Source: Candidatus Zixiibacteriota bacterium
GTDB taxonomy: Bacteria; Zixibacteria; MSB-5A5; JAABVY01
Direction: 5' to 3'
Assembly: GCA_011056555.1 (NCBI GenBank)
Contig: DSEQ01000004.1
Span: forward strand, 1 to 64,000
Length of the DNA stretch: 64,000 bases
The position numbers and the translations under genes were made by a program. The first letter of the stretch is position 1. Every line of letters begins with the position of its first letter. Shown here in pieces: positions 27,062 to 35,804 of this stretch. The notes beneath the pieces were generated by a model. That model searched no databases and had not been told where the DNA came from. It was given only the letters and a program-made list of their open reading frames with translations.

Positions 27062-27403
27062 ATGAAGAACATCATGATAAGACCCCAAAACTGGTACACA
27101 TTCCTGAGGTATTTTTGCACGAAGTGCAATAATAGCCTGGTTTCTATCGAGGTCGAAAAAAATGGAGTAAAGAAGAGCATGCGGGAATATGCCAGGCTAA
27201 AAAATATTGCCCAGGATTTTTATGCAGAAAAGAGAATTAATATTGCGCTGGAGGATTCCCTGGGTATTACTACAGAACATAAAATAGACAGAGTAAAGAA
27301 TATCTATTTCGATGACTACCGCGCAGACGAGTTTGAGACGCTGAAGATTGATTCCTCCGACGGTCGATCGACATACCTGAAAATTTACAGGCCCGGTTCG
27401 TAG
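27062..27403 (+). CDS. Small hypothetical protein with a Cys pair
   Basis: A 113-residue protein. A CTKC motif near residue 20 and the opposite charges of the rest (FYAEKRINIALEDSLG, FDDYRADEFETLKIDSSDG) give no family match that I recognise. A good GAAGGAG site lies upstream of the ATG. Only one CxxC is present, so a complete zinc ribbon is not supported. It may be co-transcribed with the coiled-coil gene upstream. Confidence 0.5.
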   Translation: MKNIMIRPQNWYTFLRYFCTKCNNSLVSIEVEKNGVKKSMREYARLKNIAQDFYAEKRINIALEDSLGITTEHKIDRVKNIYFDDYRADEFETLKIDSSDGRSTYLKIYRPGS

Positions 27404-27680
27404 ATGGGACGGGATCATCATAATAGCGTACGTCAGATCAATTTAGCTCTTGCAAAACAAGCGCGCGTAGCTTATACTTTATGTTCAGCCTTACTCCCCT
27501 AACCGAAAGGCTGGAAAAGGAGGCCGGAAGTAGTATTGATTCAAATACTTACAATTTTCTAATCGCGGATTTGTAGTTAATCCCTCCGGAAATCATGTAT
27601 CCCTGTCGATGTGTGCCAGCATGCGGGATGCCGGATTTTACGTCTGGGTCAGAGAATAATAATTAAAAGTTGGAGGTCTT

Positions 27681-29099
27681 ATGAACTCAACGTTAAGGAA
27701 TGTATTGCTGGCAGTTGGGCTGATGGTGCTTGTTCTGGCAGCGCATCCCATGGCAATGACTCCCTTGGAGGAGCTGGGGGAACTGCTGTATTTTGACCAG
27801 ATGCTTTCCGAGCCGGATGGCCAATCCTGCGCGGATTGTCACCTGCCCTCGGCGTTTTTCGTCGATCCTGATTCAGAGTTCCCTGTCTCACAGGGCGTCC
27901 TTCCCCAAAACAGGTGGGGCAACCGTAACAGCCCGATGAGCGCCTATGCTTTCCTCAGCCCGGATTTTCATTATGATCCCGTTGAAGGTTTGTATGTGGG
28001 CGGTCAATTCTGGGATGGGCGAGCGGCCAATGTGGAAGAGCAGGCCAAAGGACCATTCTTGAATCCGCTCGAGATGAACAATCCGAACAAGCGTGCGGTT
28101 ATCGAAGATATCCTTGACGGCCAGTATGCCGATTTCTTTATTGAGGTGTTCGGGCATGATGCCAAATATATCCGTCACAACATTGACGAAGCGTACGACT
28201 TTGTTGCCAATGCGATCGGGGCGTTTGAAAGAACGGACATGTTTGCTCCTTTCAACTCTAAGTACGACTACTACCTGCAGGGAAACGACGTGCTGACCGA
28301 GCAGGAGCTTCGCGGGCTGGCGCTGTTTGAGGGCAAGGCAATGTGCAATGCCTGCCATCCCAGCGAGCCTGGTGAGGGAGGCGAACCGCCGTTGTTCACT
28401 GACTTTACCTACGATAACCTGGGTGCGCCCAAAAATCCGGAAAACCCGTTCTATACCTTAACACCGCGCTTCAATCCTGACGGTTATGACTGGGTTGATT
28501 ACGGACTTGGCGGAGTGTTGGGGCTCCCCGAGGAGATGGGCAAACACAAGGTCATGACACTGCGCAACATCGCCATGACTGGACCATATCTGCACAATGG
28601 AGTATTCTCGACTTTGAGGGAAGTTGTCGAGTTCTACAATGCCAGGGATGTCATGAATTTCCCGCCACCTGAGGTGCCCATGAACGTAAATACTGATGAG
28701 CTGGGCGATCTGGGATTGACTTCAGATGAGATCGATGACCTTGTGGCATTTCTGGAAACATTAACTGACGGTTACTTCCCGGCTCCCGGACCTGCGGGCC
28801 GGATTGCGGCCAATACGCCGAGAGATTTCATTCTGGCTGCAAACTATCCAAATCCGTTTAACCCAACGACTACGATAGAATATACTATCCCTTCGCAGAC
28901 ACAGGTAACGATCGATGTCTTTAACGTTCTGGGGCAGAAGGTGAAAACACTGGTCAACGAAACCCAACCGGCCGGGACGTATCAAACCGAATGGAATGGC
29001 ACCGATGAGGCCAGCCAAACTGTCGCTACCGGAGTTTATTTCTATCGCCTGAGCGCGGGAGATGTTACGATGACGAAGAAGATGGTCATGGTCAAATAG
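27681..29099 (+). CDS. Di-haem cytochrome c peroxidase (MauG/CcpA family) with T9SS sorting domain
   Basis: A 472-residue exported protein: signal peptide (~1-26), then two c-type haem sites, CADCH (~51) and CNACH (~225), with GQFWDGRA, LRNIAMTGPYLHNG and TLREVVEFYN as in the family. Bacterial di-haem peroxidases reduce hydrogen peroxide in the periplasm. The last ~80 residues are a type A sorting domain (AANYPNPFNPTTTIEY, FNVLGQKVKTL, ATGVYFYRL, KKMVMVK), so this enzyme should be moved to the cell surface. It has its own terminator downstream and lies alone. Confidence 0.88.
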   Translation: MNSTLRNVLLAVGLMVLVLAAHPMAMTPLEELGELLYFDQMLSEPDGQSCADCHLPSAFFVDPDSEFPVSQGVLPQNRWGNRNSPMSAYAFLSPDFHYDPVEGLYVGGQFWDGRAANVEEQAKGPFLNPLEMNNPNKRAVIEDILDGQYADFFIEVFGHDAKYIRHNIDEAYDFVANAIGAFERTDMFAPFNSKYDYYLQGNDVLTEQELRGLALFEGKAMCNACHPSEPGEGGEPPLFTDFTYDNLGAPKNPENPFYTLTPRFNPDGYDWVDYGLGGVLGLPEEMGKHKVMTLRNIAMTGPYLHNGVFSTLREVVEFYNARDVMNFPPPEVPMNVNTDELGDLGLTSDEIDDLVAFLETLTDGYFPAPGPAGRIAANTPRDFILAANYPNPFNPTTTIEYTIPSQTQVTIDVFNVLGQKVKTLVNETQPAGTYQTEWNGTDEASQTVATGVYFYRLSAGDVTMTKKMVMVK

Positions 29100-29127
29100 A
29101 AGATATTCAACAATAAATTCTATGAAA

Positions 29128-29160
29128 AGGCAGATCAAGCTGATCTGCCTTTCTTATTTT
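29128..29160 (+). terminator. Rho-independent terminator (probably bidirectional)
   Basis: A perfect 10-bp stem, AGGCAGATCA / TGATCTGCCT, with a 3-base loop is followed by TTTCTTATTTTT. It lies between two convergent genes and can serve both. Confidence 0.85.
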
Positions 29161-29658
29161 TCATGAGCGATCGGTCGGGCTGGAGAAGTGCATCTGGACA
29201 ATCAGCCAGCGGCCGTCCCGTTTTTCCAGGACTCCGGTCCAGCGCACATCCTCCCAGTTGGCCGGCTGGCCGCGCCATTCATTGAAGTCATCCAGGCGGG
29301 CATGATACCAGGCCACATCTCCAGACTGCGAGATATTGACTACAAGACCCCTGATTTCATAACCAACCGCCTTAAAATCATCCAGCATGAAGAAATTTTC
29401 GGTCAGATCGACAAATGCCTCAAATCCATGTACCGTGCCGTCATCCCGGGGAGAAAACCAGAACAGCTCCGGATCCTGAGCATAACAACTGAATGATAAT
29501 TCCTTGTCCTTGGCGGCGGCCCAGCCAATGCTGTTATGTATGACCTCTTTTATTGCCGCTCTGTCGGCTTCAATGTCGGATTTTTGTGCCATCTGCCCGC
29601 ATCCTCCTATCAGAATCGCGAATGAAATCACCAAAATAAGGGATATTCTTCCATTCAT
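29161..29658 (-). CDS. SnoaL/NTF2-like lipoprotein
   Basis: A 165-residue protein with a lipoprotein signal (ISLILVISFAILIGGC, Cys ~20). The mature part (DRAAIKEVIHNSIGWAAAKD, FWFSPRDDGTVHGFEAFVDL, VAWYHARLDDFNEW, RWTGVLEKRDGRWLIVQMHFS) has the cone-shaped NTF2-like fold pattern, common in ketosteroid-isomerase-like and SnoaL-like proteins. No catalytic pair can be assigned. It may simply bind a ligand. It is convergent with the peroxidase gene and probably co-directional with the protease-like gene upstream. Confidence 0.75.
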   Translation of the reverse strand: MNGRISLILVISFAILIGGCGQMAQKSDIEADRAAIKEVIHNSIGWAAAKDKELSFSCYAQDPELFWFSPRDDGTVHGFEAFVDLTENFFMLDDFKAVGYEIRGLVVNISQSGDVAWYHARLDDFNEWRGQPANWEDVRWTGVLEKRDGRWLIVQMHFSSPTDRS

Positions 29659-29735
29659 AAGCTCTCACTTTTGTTTTGCGCCCAGCGCGAATAAAACAGA
29701 GATTTATTTCTATTATCCTGACTTTGAAGTTCAAA

Positions 29736-31604
29736 CTACCTGAATAGATCCTCCAATGTCAAAGCAAGTTGCTTAATTTCCCCATCACGTGCCACATCGA
29801 ATGTCAATGTGGTTCCCGGCTCATTGCGCAGGAGCTTATTGACCGCCACGATTCCGCCCAAATCCTCGACCTCGCCATCATTTACAGCGAGAATGATGTC
29901 ATCCACTTCGAATCCGGCTTTAGAAGCGGGAGTGCCGTCCGCCACAAAGATGACCTGCAGGCTGTCTTCCTCGTTATTTGCCAGCTGCATGCCGCTGTTA
30001 TCGTGCGGGAAGATCCTGTCAAAGTTATCACCTTTTTCGACAATCACCTGTTCATGTTTATAGTCGAGATAGAGCACAAAATGCTGCAGGAGTATATTGC
30101 CGATATTGCCGGTCAGCTGCGTATGACCGAAGGCGCCCTCGCCTTTTTCCAATGGAACAGTCGCCTCAATATCTTTGACTGTGAATCCGGCAAATTCCAT
30201 TGTCTTGCTTTGGAGACGCCGAATCGGCTGTGATCCCCCCGCGCCATGACCGAGCCAGTCAATACCGGAAGCATCCAGAAGACCATGTTCTTCCGCATAG
30301 GGATAATGGTAGCTCATACCTCCTGCGCCGAGGTCCAGCGACCAGAAGCCGGCATACTCTTCGTCAACAATAACCGGAAGCTCGAGCATATTGCGCTGCG
30401 AGATCGGCGTGGAAACTACAACACCGTCTCCCTGATAACTGAAACTATCCGGATAATAGAATGACAGCATTTCATTAGCATAGTCTACTTTTGTAACCAC
30501 ACGTGAGAGGAAATCATAACCGAGAATCCCCACTACCTCCATTCCCAGCCAGCGCCTGAAAAGAGGAGCGATCTTGATCGAGGCTACACTTTGCTCATCA
30601 AATTCAAGACCGGGCAGACTGAAGGCGGGCAGTGTGGTAAATGAGACATCAACCAGTTTCCCTGCCCCCTGTCCCTTCACCTTGCCCTCGAGGTCGAGGC
30701 CCAGCTCCCGGGCAAAATCCTCGTCTATAACTGAAGCGCTGGCGCCGGTATCCAGAATCCATAATTTTGTTTTGCCGCCGACTTCCACAGGCAGATAAAT
30801 ATGATGTTCGATATACCTGAAAGGGATATCCTCGGCCGACTTGCCGTTTGTAAAGCGGAAATCCTCGACGTCAGCAGAAGGCGGTTCGAATAGCTCAGGA
30901 TCGACTGGCACATTGATTTCGACCGTCGTGAATTCGATAATGGATTTCATACCGCTTGGAAATTGAATCGATCTCTGCACGAAGGCAATTGGCACACCGT
31001 CGACATCACGATAATCTTCATACCAGGTACGGCTTTCTCCTTCCGGAGAAACTGCTACAGCCTTCAGAAGCATAAAACTGGAGGTATCGTAATATTGCTT
31101 TGAATAATCCTGATTTATATAGTTGGCGATTTTAACGACATGACAATCGCTGCCGGATGCAGTATCGACGCCCTCATAGCTGAGGCTGAAGATTTCAGAG
31201 TTAGGATTTAGGTGGTCGTATTCAGCCAAAAGGATTTGCAGGCGGCGCTGATCCTGTGTTCTGTCATCCTTCCTGATCTGCAACTTGCCGTTCTGGTCAA
31301 CTGACCAGGCAAACTCGCCATCATCACCTGATATTTGAGTTATAATTTTCAGATCGACTTCCTGACGGCTCTTTATCGGGCTTTCCGACCACTGTTCAAA
31401 GCTGCCTTCCAGGCCGGTGCCCTCCAGCACCAGATTAGCTTCCAGGTGAGATGTCTTCTGTGCTTTTAATTTTTCCAGCCCTCCCATTGCTTCGTAATGA
31501 CGATTGAGAATATCGTAGGGATCGGTAAGGCTTTCGCCCAGCAGACTGCCTGCGATGACTAGCAGGATAATCAAAAACATCGAAATCAGGATATTCCTGT
31601 TCAT
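29736..31604 (-). CDS. Exported aspartyl-protease-like protein with PDZ domain
   Basis: A 622-residue protein. After a signal peptide, residues ~25-260 (YEAMGGLEKLKAQKT...) resemble the outer-membrane lipoprotein-sorting-like domain. Then come two retropepsin-like lobes: the first with the active-site motif ILDTGASASVID (~286), the second with SLDLGAGGMSY (~424), where the Thr/Ser after the Asp is lost. A C-terminal PDZ domain (~545-620) ends it (GTPASKAGFEVDDIILAVNDGEVED). It is likely periplasmic. The family is found in several phyla with unknown substrates. Only the first lobe looks catalytic; two proteins might pair. Confidence 0.82.
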   Translation of the reverse strand: MNRNILISMFLIILLVIAGSLLGESLTDPYDILNRHYEAMGGLEKLKAQKTSHLEANLVLEGTGLEGSFEQWSESPIKSRQEVDLKIITQISGDDGEFAWSVDQNGKLQIRKDDRTQDQRRLQILLAEYDHLNPNSEIFSLSYEGVDTASGSDCHVVKIANYINQDYSKQYYDTSSFMLLKAVAVSPEGESRTWYEDYRDVDGVPIAFVQRSIQFPSGMKSIIEFTTVEINVPVDPELFEPPSADVEDFRFTNGKSAEDIPFRYIEHHIYLPVEVGGKTKLWILDTGASASVIDEDFARELGLDLEGKVKGQGAGKLVDVSFTTLPAFSLPGLEFDEQSVASIKIAPLFRRWLGMEVVGILGYDFLSRVVTKVDYANEMLSFYYPDSFSYQGDGVVVSTPISQRNMLELPVIVDEEYAGFWSLDLGAGGMSYHYPYAEEHGLLDASGIDWLGHGAGGSQPIRRLQSKTMEFAGFTVKDIEATVPLEKGEGAFGHTQLTGNIGNILLQHFVLYLDYKHEQVIVEKGDNFDRIFPHDNSGMQLANNEEDSLQVIFVADGTPASKAGFEVDDIILAVNDGEVEDLGGIVAVNKLLRNEPGTTLTFDVARDGEIKQLALTLEDLFR

Positions 31605-31759
31605 ATCTCACCTTCCTGTTAATTTTACAAAGAATATATATGTTTTTACGGAGGCGAGAAAGATCGGTTTCACAGGCTGGAAATTTGCTAATAATCTTCG
31701 ATTCTAATACCATATGCAGCCGTTGAATTCAGATTGAGCCTATCCGGAGAGCCTAAATG

Positions 31760-32932
31760 TTATTCCTGCATGGCCTGTCCGATAAGATCGAGAATGCCGG
31801 CAATGTAATTGCTATTAATGTATATATCATCGTCGCCGGTTACGACAATAACAAGATTCAGCACAGGCGGGACAAAAATGTGCTGCCCGCCCCATCCCAT
31901 GGCATAGGGCATATAGAATGAATTTTCCTGACCGTCGGTGACAGTCGCCATCCACCACTGATAGCCATAAGCACGGCCGTCCCCGAATTCTGTATACGGC
32001 TTGAGAGACTCCTCTACCCACCAGTTGGGGACGATGGTATCGCCATCCCATACTCCATTTTGCGAATACAGCCAGCCAAATTTGGCCATATCTCGCGGCT
32101 TCATTCTAATGCCATTCCCGGTCACAGGATTGCCTTTGGGATCATAGCGCCAGGTACAGGTCCCGATCCCGATCGGATCGAAAAGCTTCTCTCTCGCATA
32201 CGACTCCACAGATTGTCCTGTGCTCTTTTCAAGGACTATAGCCATAAAACCTGAGAGCCCGGTGTTGTAGGCAAAGGTATTACCTGGCTTTGATGTCATC
32301 GGCTGGTCGAGGGTGAATTGAATCCAGTCGTCAGTAGCGACCATCTGGGTATAGCTGTTATGCACGCTCCCGTATGGATAGGAGAATTCGTCCCATGCAA
32401 AACCGGCCGTCATTGTCAGCATATGTTCTATGGTCAGACTTTCTCTGCCGAGGCTGTCCATCATAGTAGGCGGATAGCAGTCATAGTCTTCCAGGTAATC
32501 CAGAAGATGAGCATCTGCACCGGGAATATGTCCCTCACCTATGGCGATGCCGAGCAGGGCGGAAGATATACTCTTGGTGCATGAATAAATGCTCACTGCA
32601 TCATTGCGGTCATTGCCTCGGAAGTATTCTTCATAGATCAAATATTTGTCGCGTACGATAAGCACGCTGGTGACACGGCCGAGATACCCGGAGGTAAGGT
32701 GTTCGGTTAATGTATCCAGCAGGTCGGGATCGAAGCCATATTCCTCCGGAGGAGCGGTAGTCCATTCAAAGCCATTGGAAGGGTCAGGACCGGTGGAATT
32801 ATTTGAGCCGCTGCAGCTTAAAAAGACGCTGAGGATGATCAGCGCAGGGATTATTGTAATTGGAATTTGCCGCGCTTTAATGCCATTTCCTGTTCGGCTC
32901 GGCAGCAACTTAGCATTTCGCTTAATAAACAT
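31760..32932 (-). CDS. Serine hydrolase, beta-lactamase class C type (lipoprotein)
   Basis: About 390 residues from the ATG at 32932; longer frames open to 32986, but the signal sequence (IPITIIPALIILSVFLSC) fits the shorter form. The lipobox-like FLSC suggests a membrane anchor. Catalytic SxxK is SIYSCTKS, the second motif appears as FAYNTGLSG (Tyr-Asn in place of YxN), and GWGGQ near the C terminus is in the place of the KTG box. In the family, these enzymes act as esterases, D-amino-peptidases or PBPs. It is a single gene, not a proven beta-lactamase. Confidence 0.8.
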   Translation of the reverse strand: MFIKRNAKLLPSRTGNGIKARQIPITIIPALIILSVFLSCSGSNNSTGPDPSNGFEWTTAPPEEYGFDPDLLDTLTEHLTSGYLGRVTSVLIVRDKYLIYEEYFRGNDRNDAVSIYSCTKSISSALLGIAIGEGHIPGADAHLLDYLEDYDCYPPTMMDSLGRESLTIEHMLTMTAGFAWDEFSYPYGSVHNSYTQMVATDDWIQFTLDQPMTSKPGNTFAYNTGLSGFMAIVLEKSTGQSVESYAREKLFDPIGIGTCTWRYDPKGNPVTGNGIRMKPRDMAKFGWLYSQNGVWDGDTIVPNWWVEESLKPYTEFGDGRAYGYQWWMATVTDGQENSFYMPYAMGWGGQHIFVPPVLNLVIVVTGDDDIYINSNYIAGILDLIGQAMQE

Positions 32933-33165
32933 ATAAACACCCACAAATATGAAATTGAGATCCATAAAATAGAGTACGACCAGCAAGAAATATTGTTACA
33001 AATTATTAGTAAGAGCTTACACAATCGTGTATTTTGGTGAAGATAAATATTCCTTTGATCAATATTTGCAGACTGCAGGGCGATATGATTCAAAATATGA
33101 TTGACAAGGTCGTAATAGAGGATTAAATTTATCCATAATTATTATGAAACGTACCCTGGAGGATT

Positions 33166-33672
33166 ATGGATAATCTATATAAGACAATCATCTGGAGTCA
33201 GTTTGGAGCAGCGATAGATACGCTGGAGAACGCAATTCGGGCATGTCCCGATGATCTCTGGGGCGACCGTAAGCAGAAACCGGAGTACTGGTATCTCGCC
33301 TATCATACCCTTTTCTTCCTGGACTATTATCTGTCGGGCCAGGATGATGATTTCAAACCACCGGAGCCATTCACATTAAGTGAGCTTGACCCCTCTGGTG
33401 TAATGCCCGATCGGGTCTACACCAAAGATGAACTCCTGACCTATCTTAAACATTGCCATGAGAAGGCTCGGAAGGTAATTAAGGAGATGACCGAGCAATG
33501 GATCGAGCAGCAATATAAATTTGCGAAAGTCACTCTTAATTACGGTGAGCTGCTTCTATACAATATGCGTCATTTCCAGCATCATGCCGCGCAGCTTAAT
33601 ATGATCCTGAGACGGGAAACCGATTCAGCTCCCGGCTGGGTCTTTACTGCGAAGAAGCCATTGGGGTTATGA
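33166..33672 (+). CDS. DinB-family protein
   Basis: A 168-residue four-helix-bundle protein with the DinB/YfiT pattern: WYLAYHTLFFLDYYL carrying the first His, and MRHFQHHAAQLNMILR with a second His pair. The three His are the usual metal ligands. The superfamily includes thiol S-transferases (bacillithiol and mycothiol dependent), but many members have unknown roles. ATG with GGAGG seven bases before. Stands alone between the serine hydrolase and TPR genes. Confidence 0.8.
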   Translation: MDNLYKTIIWSQFGAAIDTLENAIRACPDDLWGDRKQKPEYWYLAYHTLFFLDYYLSGQDDDFKPPEPFTLSELDPSGVMPDRVYTKDELLTYLKHCHEKARKVIKEMTEQWIEQQYKFAKVTLNYGELLLYNMRHFQHHAAQLNMILRRETDSAPGWVFTAKKPLGL

Positions 33673-33858
33673 CCATATTTAGATAGACTTCAGCCCCATC
33701 ATATTTTTCCTCCAATATGTGTCTGAGACTACACGGGCTTTTAACTTAATGATTTGATCGCATTTTTTTTGACTTTGACAAAGAAAAGGAAACCTGAATT
33801 TCTCCGGTACAACTGCCAGAAGAGCTCGATCTCAGGCGGTTATACATAATCTCTCCCT

Positions 33859-35496
33859 CTACAACCGTGAACTTGTCAGCTCAACATCAGCGCGGGACCA
33901 GGCTTCCTGAAATCTATCATATACTTTTTGAGCCTCAAAATCCTTCCCCTGTTCTTTAAGGGCCTGATACAGTCCGAACAATGACCAGCCGTTATCGGGC
34001 CATTCTTCCAGATCACGACGATATACCTGCTCGGCCTCCTGAGCATTTCCAGCTTCAAGCAAGATTGCCCCGAGGGTCTGACGGACCGGGGCATACCAGG
34101 CCGGAGGTTCATGATAACCGAGGCTGTGCTCCAGCCTGACCGCCTCACGCAAGAGCTTAATCGCATCTGCATAATTACTTTCGGCGGCCCAAATTTCGGC
34201 ATTTAAAACATTGATCGCAATCTGCATGACATTTCCGGTAGTATTAACGCCCCAGACTCCCATCGCCTGAAGTGTCTCCCGATTATTCATTCCTTTGAGG
34301 GCATCGAGTTCTGCCTGGGCACTCTGCAAATCGTTGCTGCGGACATATGCAAGCCCGCGTGCATAATGCCATATGGCAACCGGAAAAAGTAATTCATCAT
34401 CAGGCTTCGGCTCGTCCAGGATCATGTCCCACATCCCGAAACGTACCATGGCCAGGTACGGCAGAGCGTAATGCTCATAAAGTGAACCATAGCCGGGCTG
34501 GTACAAAAGGTCCTCGATGATATAGTCTTTCGTGATGTTGGCCGCTTCGAGGCATTTCTGACCCCGCCCCTCCATTGCGGTGGTGAACCACAGGAAATGT
34601 GAGTTGTGCGGCATATAAGAGATACGATACATACCATGCGCGCCATGCTGATTCAAGTAGCGCTGATCGGCCTCGACAGCCTTTTGATTTGCCTCTGAGC
34701 CGTCAGCATATCTTCCAATGTGGATATAGATGTGCGAGGGCATATGCAGAAGATGACCGATACCTGGTACAAGCCCGCGCAACCTGTCAGCGCTGGCAAC
34801 CCCCCACTTGGGATGTTCCATTTCAACCAGGTGAATGTAAAAATGGTTTAAGCCCGGGTGCTGCGGATTATTCTGCAGGCCGGTCTCCAAGGTTGAAAGA
34901 ACTTCACGGGCTATGCTGTTCGGTTCACCATTATCCAGCCAGTAATTCCAGGGCGTGGTGACCATCAAGGCCTCGGCAAACAGCGCCTGAGCGTCGGGAT
35001 CATCAGGATATTTGCTCGCCAGTTCCCTCATCGCATCAACATAATCCCGGTCCAATTCCGAGCGGTCGGCGGGAGGATTCTCCGCATAGCGGCTTGCCAG
35101 AGCATCAATATAGTCCTTTTCTTTTTCGGAGATGTCCCCTGATAGCTCCTGCGCTCTTTGAATAGCATCCCAGACGACCTGCACACTTGCCTCGGACATG
35201 CCGGCGTTAATATTTGGGCCGAATGTCAGGGCCTCGCCCCAATATGCCATCGCGCAGTCAGGATCAAGACGTTGGGCCTCCCGAAATGAACGCGCCGCCT
35301 CAGCGTGATTGAAACCATAATGCAGTATCAGGCCCTGATTAAAGTATTTCCGGGCCAGCGTATCATCGGTTGTAATCTGGTGACGATGGTCTCCCATGCC
35401 TTCCAGGAGAGGAGCTAATGGCTCATCCTGGGCCTGCAAAATTGGAGCGACCGCCAGAATCAGGATTAAGGTTATACAGCGCTTAATTGATATCAA
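33859..35496 (-). CDS. Exported TPR protein
   Basis: A 545-residue protein with a signal peptide (CITLILILAVAPILQAQ). TPR units are seen at ~45-100 (KYFNQGLILHYGFNHAEAARSFREAQRLDPDCAMAYWG), ~270-300 and ~390-525. A conserved HMPSHIYIHIGRYADGSEANQKAVEAD block marks a widespread family of periplasmic TPR proteins of unknown function. It probably works as a binding scaffold. Single gene; the ~307 bases upstream contain no coding feature. Confidence 0.75.
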   Translation of the reverse strand: MISIKRCITLILILAVAPILQAQDEPLAPLLEGMGDHRHQITTDDTLARKYFNQGLILHYGFNHAEAARSFREAQRLDPDCAMAYWGEALTFGPNINAGMSEASVQVVWDAIQRAQELSGDISEKEKDYIDALASRYAENPPADRSELDRDYVDAMRELASKYPDDPDAQALFAEALMVTTPWNYWLDNGEPNSIAREVLSTLETGLQNNPQHPGLNHFYIHLVEMEHPKWGVASADRLRGLVPGIGHLLHMPSHIYIHIGRYADGSEANQKAVEADQRYLNQHGAHGMYRISYMPHNSHFLWFTTAMEGRGQKCLEAANITKDYIIEDLLYQPGYGSLYEHYALPYLAMVRFGMWDMILDEPKPDDELLFPVAIWHYARGLAYVRSNDLQSAQAELDALKGMNNRETLQAMGVWGVNTTGNVMQIAINVLNAEIWAAESNYADAIKLLREAVRLEHSLGYHEPPAWYAPVRQTLGAILLEAGNAQEAEQVYRRDLEEWPDNGWSLFGLYQALKEQGKDFEAQKVYDRFQEAWSRADVELTSSRL

Positions 35497-35804
35497 AAAC
35501 GCCTCCTATTTGATTATGATAACCTATAATAAAGAAATGACGGGTTGAAAATAAGGTTCCAATCCCGGTTCCAGATTATAAAATTAAAAATTTCGAGCCA
35601 GAACAAAAGCTGTCGGGATATATCATAAGAAATGTGAGATTATTGGATATAGCTGCCGATTATGCTTGCGGAAACGATTACTGCCTATTTATTTACAAAT
35701 GAGAGAGAACTATTGCCGGAATATAAGTCCCAACAAATAATCTACCGACCCAAACTGCATTGCCGGGCGAAAATTCGGTAACTACTTCATAACAGGAGGT
35801 TATC
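35497..35804. other. Divergent intergenic region
   Basis: About 308 bases between the divergent TPR and dockerin genes. It must contain both promoters, but I see no strong -35/-10 pair, palindrome, RNA or repeat. Confidence 0.4.

Noticed and set aside
31760-32932. The class C beta-lactamase-like protein as an antibiotic resistance gene.
   Set aside because: The Tyr and KTG motifs are not typical of true beta-lactamases, and most lipoprotein members of this family are esterases or peptidases.
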